Positions 62,612 through 64,000 of a DNA stretch of 64,000 nucleotides are shown here, one piece after another. The notes beneath the pieces were generated by a model. The model was not told where the DNA came from. It saw only the letters and a program-made list of their open reading frames with translations, and made no database searches. The stretch is from Epiperipatus broadwayi (taxonomy: Eukaryota > Onychophora > Udeonychophora > Euonychophora > Peripatidae): positions 2,126,586-2,190,585 of the forward strand of contig JAQFVV010006272.1 of the NCBI GenBank assembly GCA_028023455.1, written 5' to 3'. The translations under genes and the position numbers were made by a program. Each line of letters begins with the position of its first letter. The first letter of the stretch is position 1.

Positions 62612-63493
62612 AGTACAAACTATATGATGATGGTCAACTATTTTAAATTGATCACAGGACTCTTGTCTAGTTATTTTCTACTTGGTTTGGGAAGAAAATA
62701 TTAATAGTTAATGTAAAATAATGATTAATTTCCCTTGATAATGATCATGTATTTGTTATCATTTGATTGTTGATAAGAAAGTCTTCTGAGTCATAAATTC
62801 TGATTTCATATTAAAATGCGTACATATATACATATCAATAATTTATATATAGTGCTTATTGTTATGTTTTGTCATAAGGATTTAATGTACTGTGTAATTA
62901 CTTTTGGAATAATAAAATTATAATAATCATTAATATTTTAAGAGGTTATAAGTCACTTTCATTATTGTTTTGCAATACTGTAATCAATAAATGAAATTTT
63001 ATTACTATTGTTATTTGATATTTCTATTTGCAAACATCAATAATGATGATTTTAAATAATACTTTTATAAACTTCTACTGATATCGAGCTGTTTTGTTCA
63101 TATTTTGAACTTAAATTTCAAATGTTTAGAATTTTAACACTTTGAAAGTATGAATCATTAGAATTAATATAATTCCTCTGATATGAAAAGTTTATTCGAG
63201 AATTGAGTTTTTCTTCCTACTCAAAATATGTGGGAAGAAGACTGATAATAGTTAAAAGCAATGTCTTACAAGTATAATTATTAATAATAATGTTATAATC
63301 ATATTAATTTTATATAAAAATATAATTAAAGCAGCTCTCAGATTAAATTTAAAATTCATTACATAAATGCACAGAAATTATATATGTATAAAACTGAAGA
63401 TACGTCAGTTCAAAATTCAAAACAAACAAACAATAAGGTGTTTGGTTTTTTAATGGTATATTTTTATAAAATCAGTAGTTTCTTATTGTAAAG
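62612..63493. other. Non-coding AT-rich stretch
   Basis: Nothing recognised. Confidence 0.5.
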
Positions 63494-64000
63494 ATCATTA
63501 TCATCATCACTTTCAAACATTATTAATCCACTAGAAAACGGATGTTTTCTTCAAGTTTAAACTAGTTTTTTAAATCTTAGTTTTTTTACTTCACATCAAT
63601 TCAAAAAACATCTTCATTTCATTCATTTATCTCATACATGGTTTTTCTCTAAATCTTTTCTAACAACATGTGGATCTATATTCCATTTTATTTCTTTAAT
63701 TCTTTGATTTATATGAATTATAAATTTTTGTATCTCACTTTTTATCTTATTTTATATCTTTGCTTATGTTCTCAATCTATCTTTTTCTATGTTTTTCTGC
63801 ATAGTCTGGTGTCTCTGTAATGCTTACTTATTAAGTGTTCAAGTCTCAGATTCATAAATGAGCACTGGTAAAATATACAACTTTCTAGTTTAATATTATT
63901 AGTACAAAAGCATTTTATCCAAGGTTAATTCTGTGATTAATTTCATCAATTATGTTTCTAACTGTGCTAATTATCTGACAATTGTCATAATTGTTAACTT
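63494..64000 (-). mobile_element. RTE-clade LINE, copy 4, 3' part, runs off window
   Basis: Minus strand. Starts with the ATCATTATCATCATCA tail and continues as a diverged copy of 25173-25760 (for example ATTAATCCACT and GTTCAAGTCTCAGATTCATA). It is decayed to about the same degree as copy 3. The rest lies beyond the window. Confidence 0.75.

Overview
This is an AT-rich, gene-poor stretch of eukaryotic nuclear DNA, almost certainly from an invertebrate animal. The evidence is long (TA)n and (AAT)n microsatellites, tRNA-derived SINE-like repeats, hairpin MITEs, and four kinds of retroelement: RTE-type LINE, a second APE-type LINE, Penelope-like, and an LTR element. There is no bacterial operon structure, rRNA or CRISPR array, and no complete host gene. 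The species cannot be fixed from the window alone.

Layout. 0-12 kb holds dispersed repeats, a (TA)n and an (AAT)n tract, a hairpin element (7.0-7.2 kb), a modular tandem region (7.5-8.1 kb) and a tRNA-like SINE head (10.3 kb). At 12.5-12.8 kb on the minus strand lies the only plausible host exon, a basic 75-97 residue ORF with a splice donor and an upstream CCAAT box; it is weakly supported. At 16.1 kb is a 274-bp hairpin MITE flanked by TTAA. Five copies of one tRNA-derived SINE family, two inside a 475-bp tandem duplication, occupy 17.9-21.9 kb. A nearly full-length RTE LINE, minus strand and inserted in a (TA)n tract, fills 25.2-28.4 kb. Minisatellites lie at 29-31 kb and a 362-bp palindrome at 34.0 kb.

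34.5-39.2 kb is a nested stack: a hairpin MITE, cut by a 4.5-kb LINE, itself cut by an 867-bp Tigger/pogo-like MITE. 39.9-45.9 kb is a complete LTR element with two 1.9-kb LTRs whose interior codes only for Gag, so it is a non-autonomous retrotransposon. 48.2-49.0 kb is a 774-bp fold-back element with an unusual internal copy of its own end. 56-64 kb holds a 5'-truncated RTE copy, a Penelope-like reverse transcriptase on the opposite strand, a much older RTE relic and the 3' end of a fourth copy running off the window.

How the parts relate. Nothing here looks like a working pathway; every recognised ORF is broken by stops or frameshifts. What the window records is a history of insertions. The four RTE copies differ visibly in decay. 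The Gag-only element must have borrowed reverse transcriptase and integrase from another element. The SINEs, which need a LINE partner, sit among LINE copies. The Gag-only LTR element and the three-layer nest are the most notable structures.
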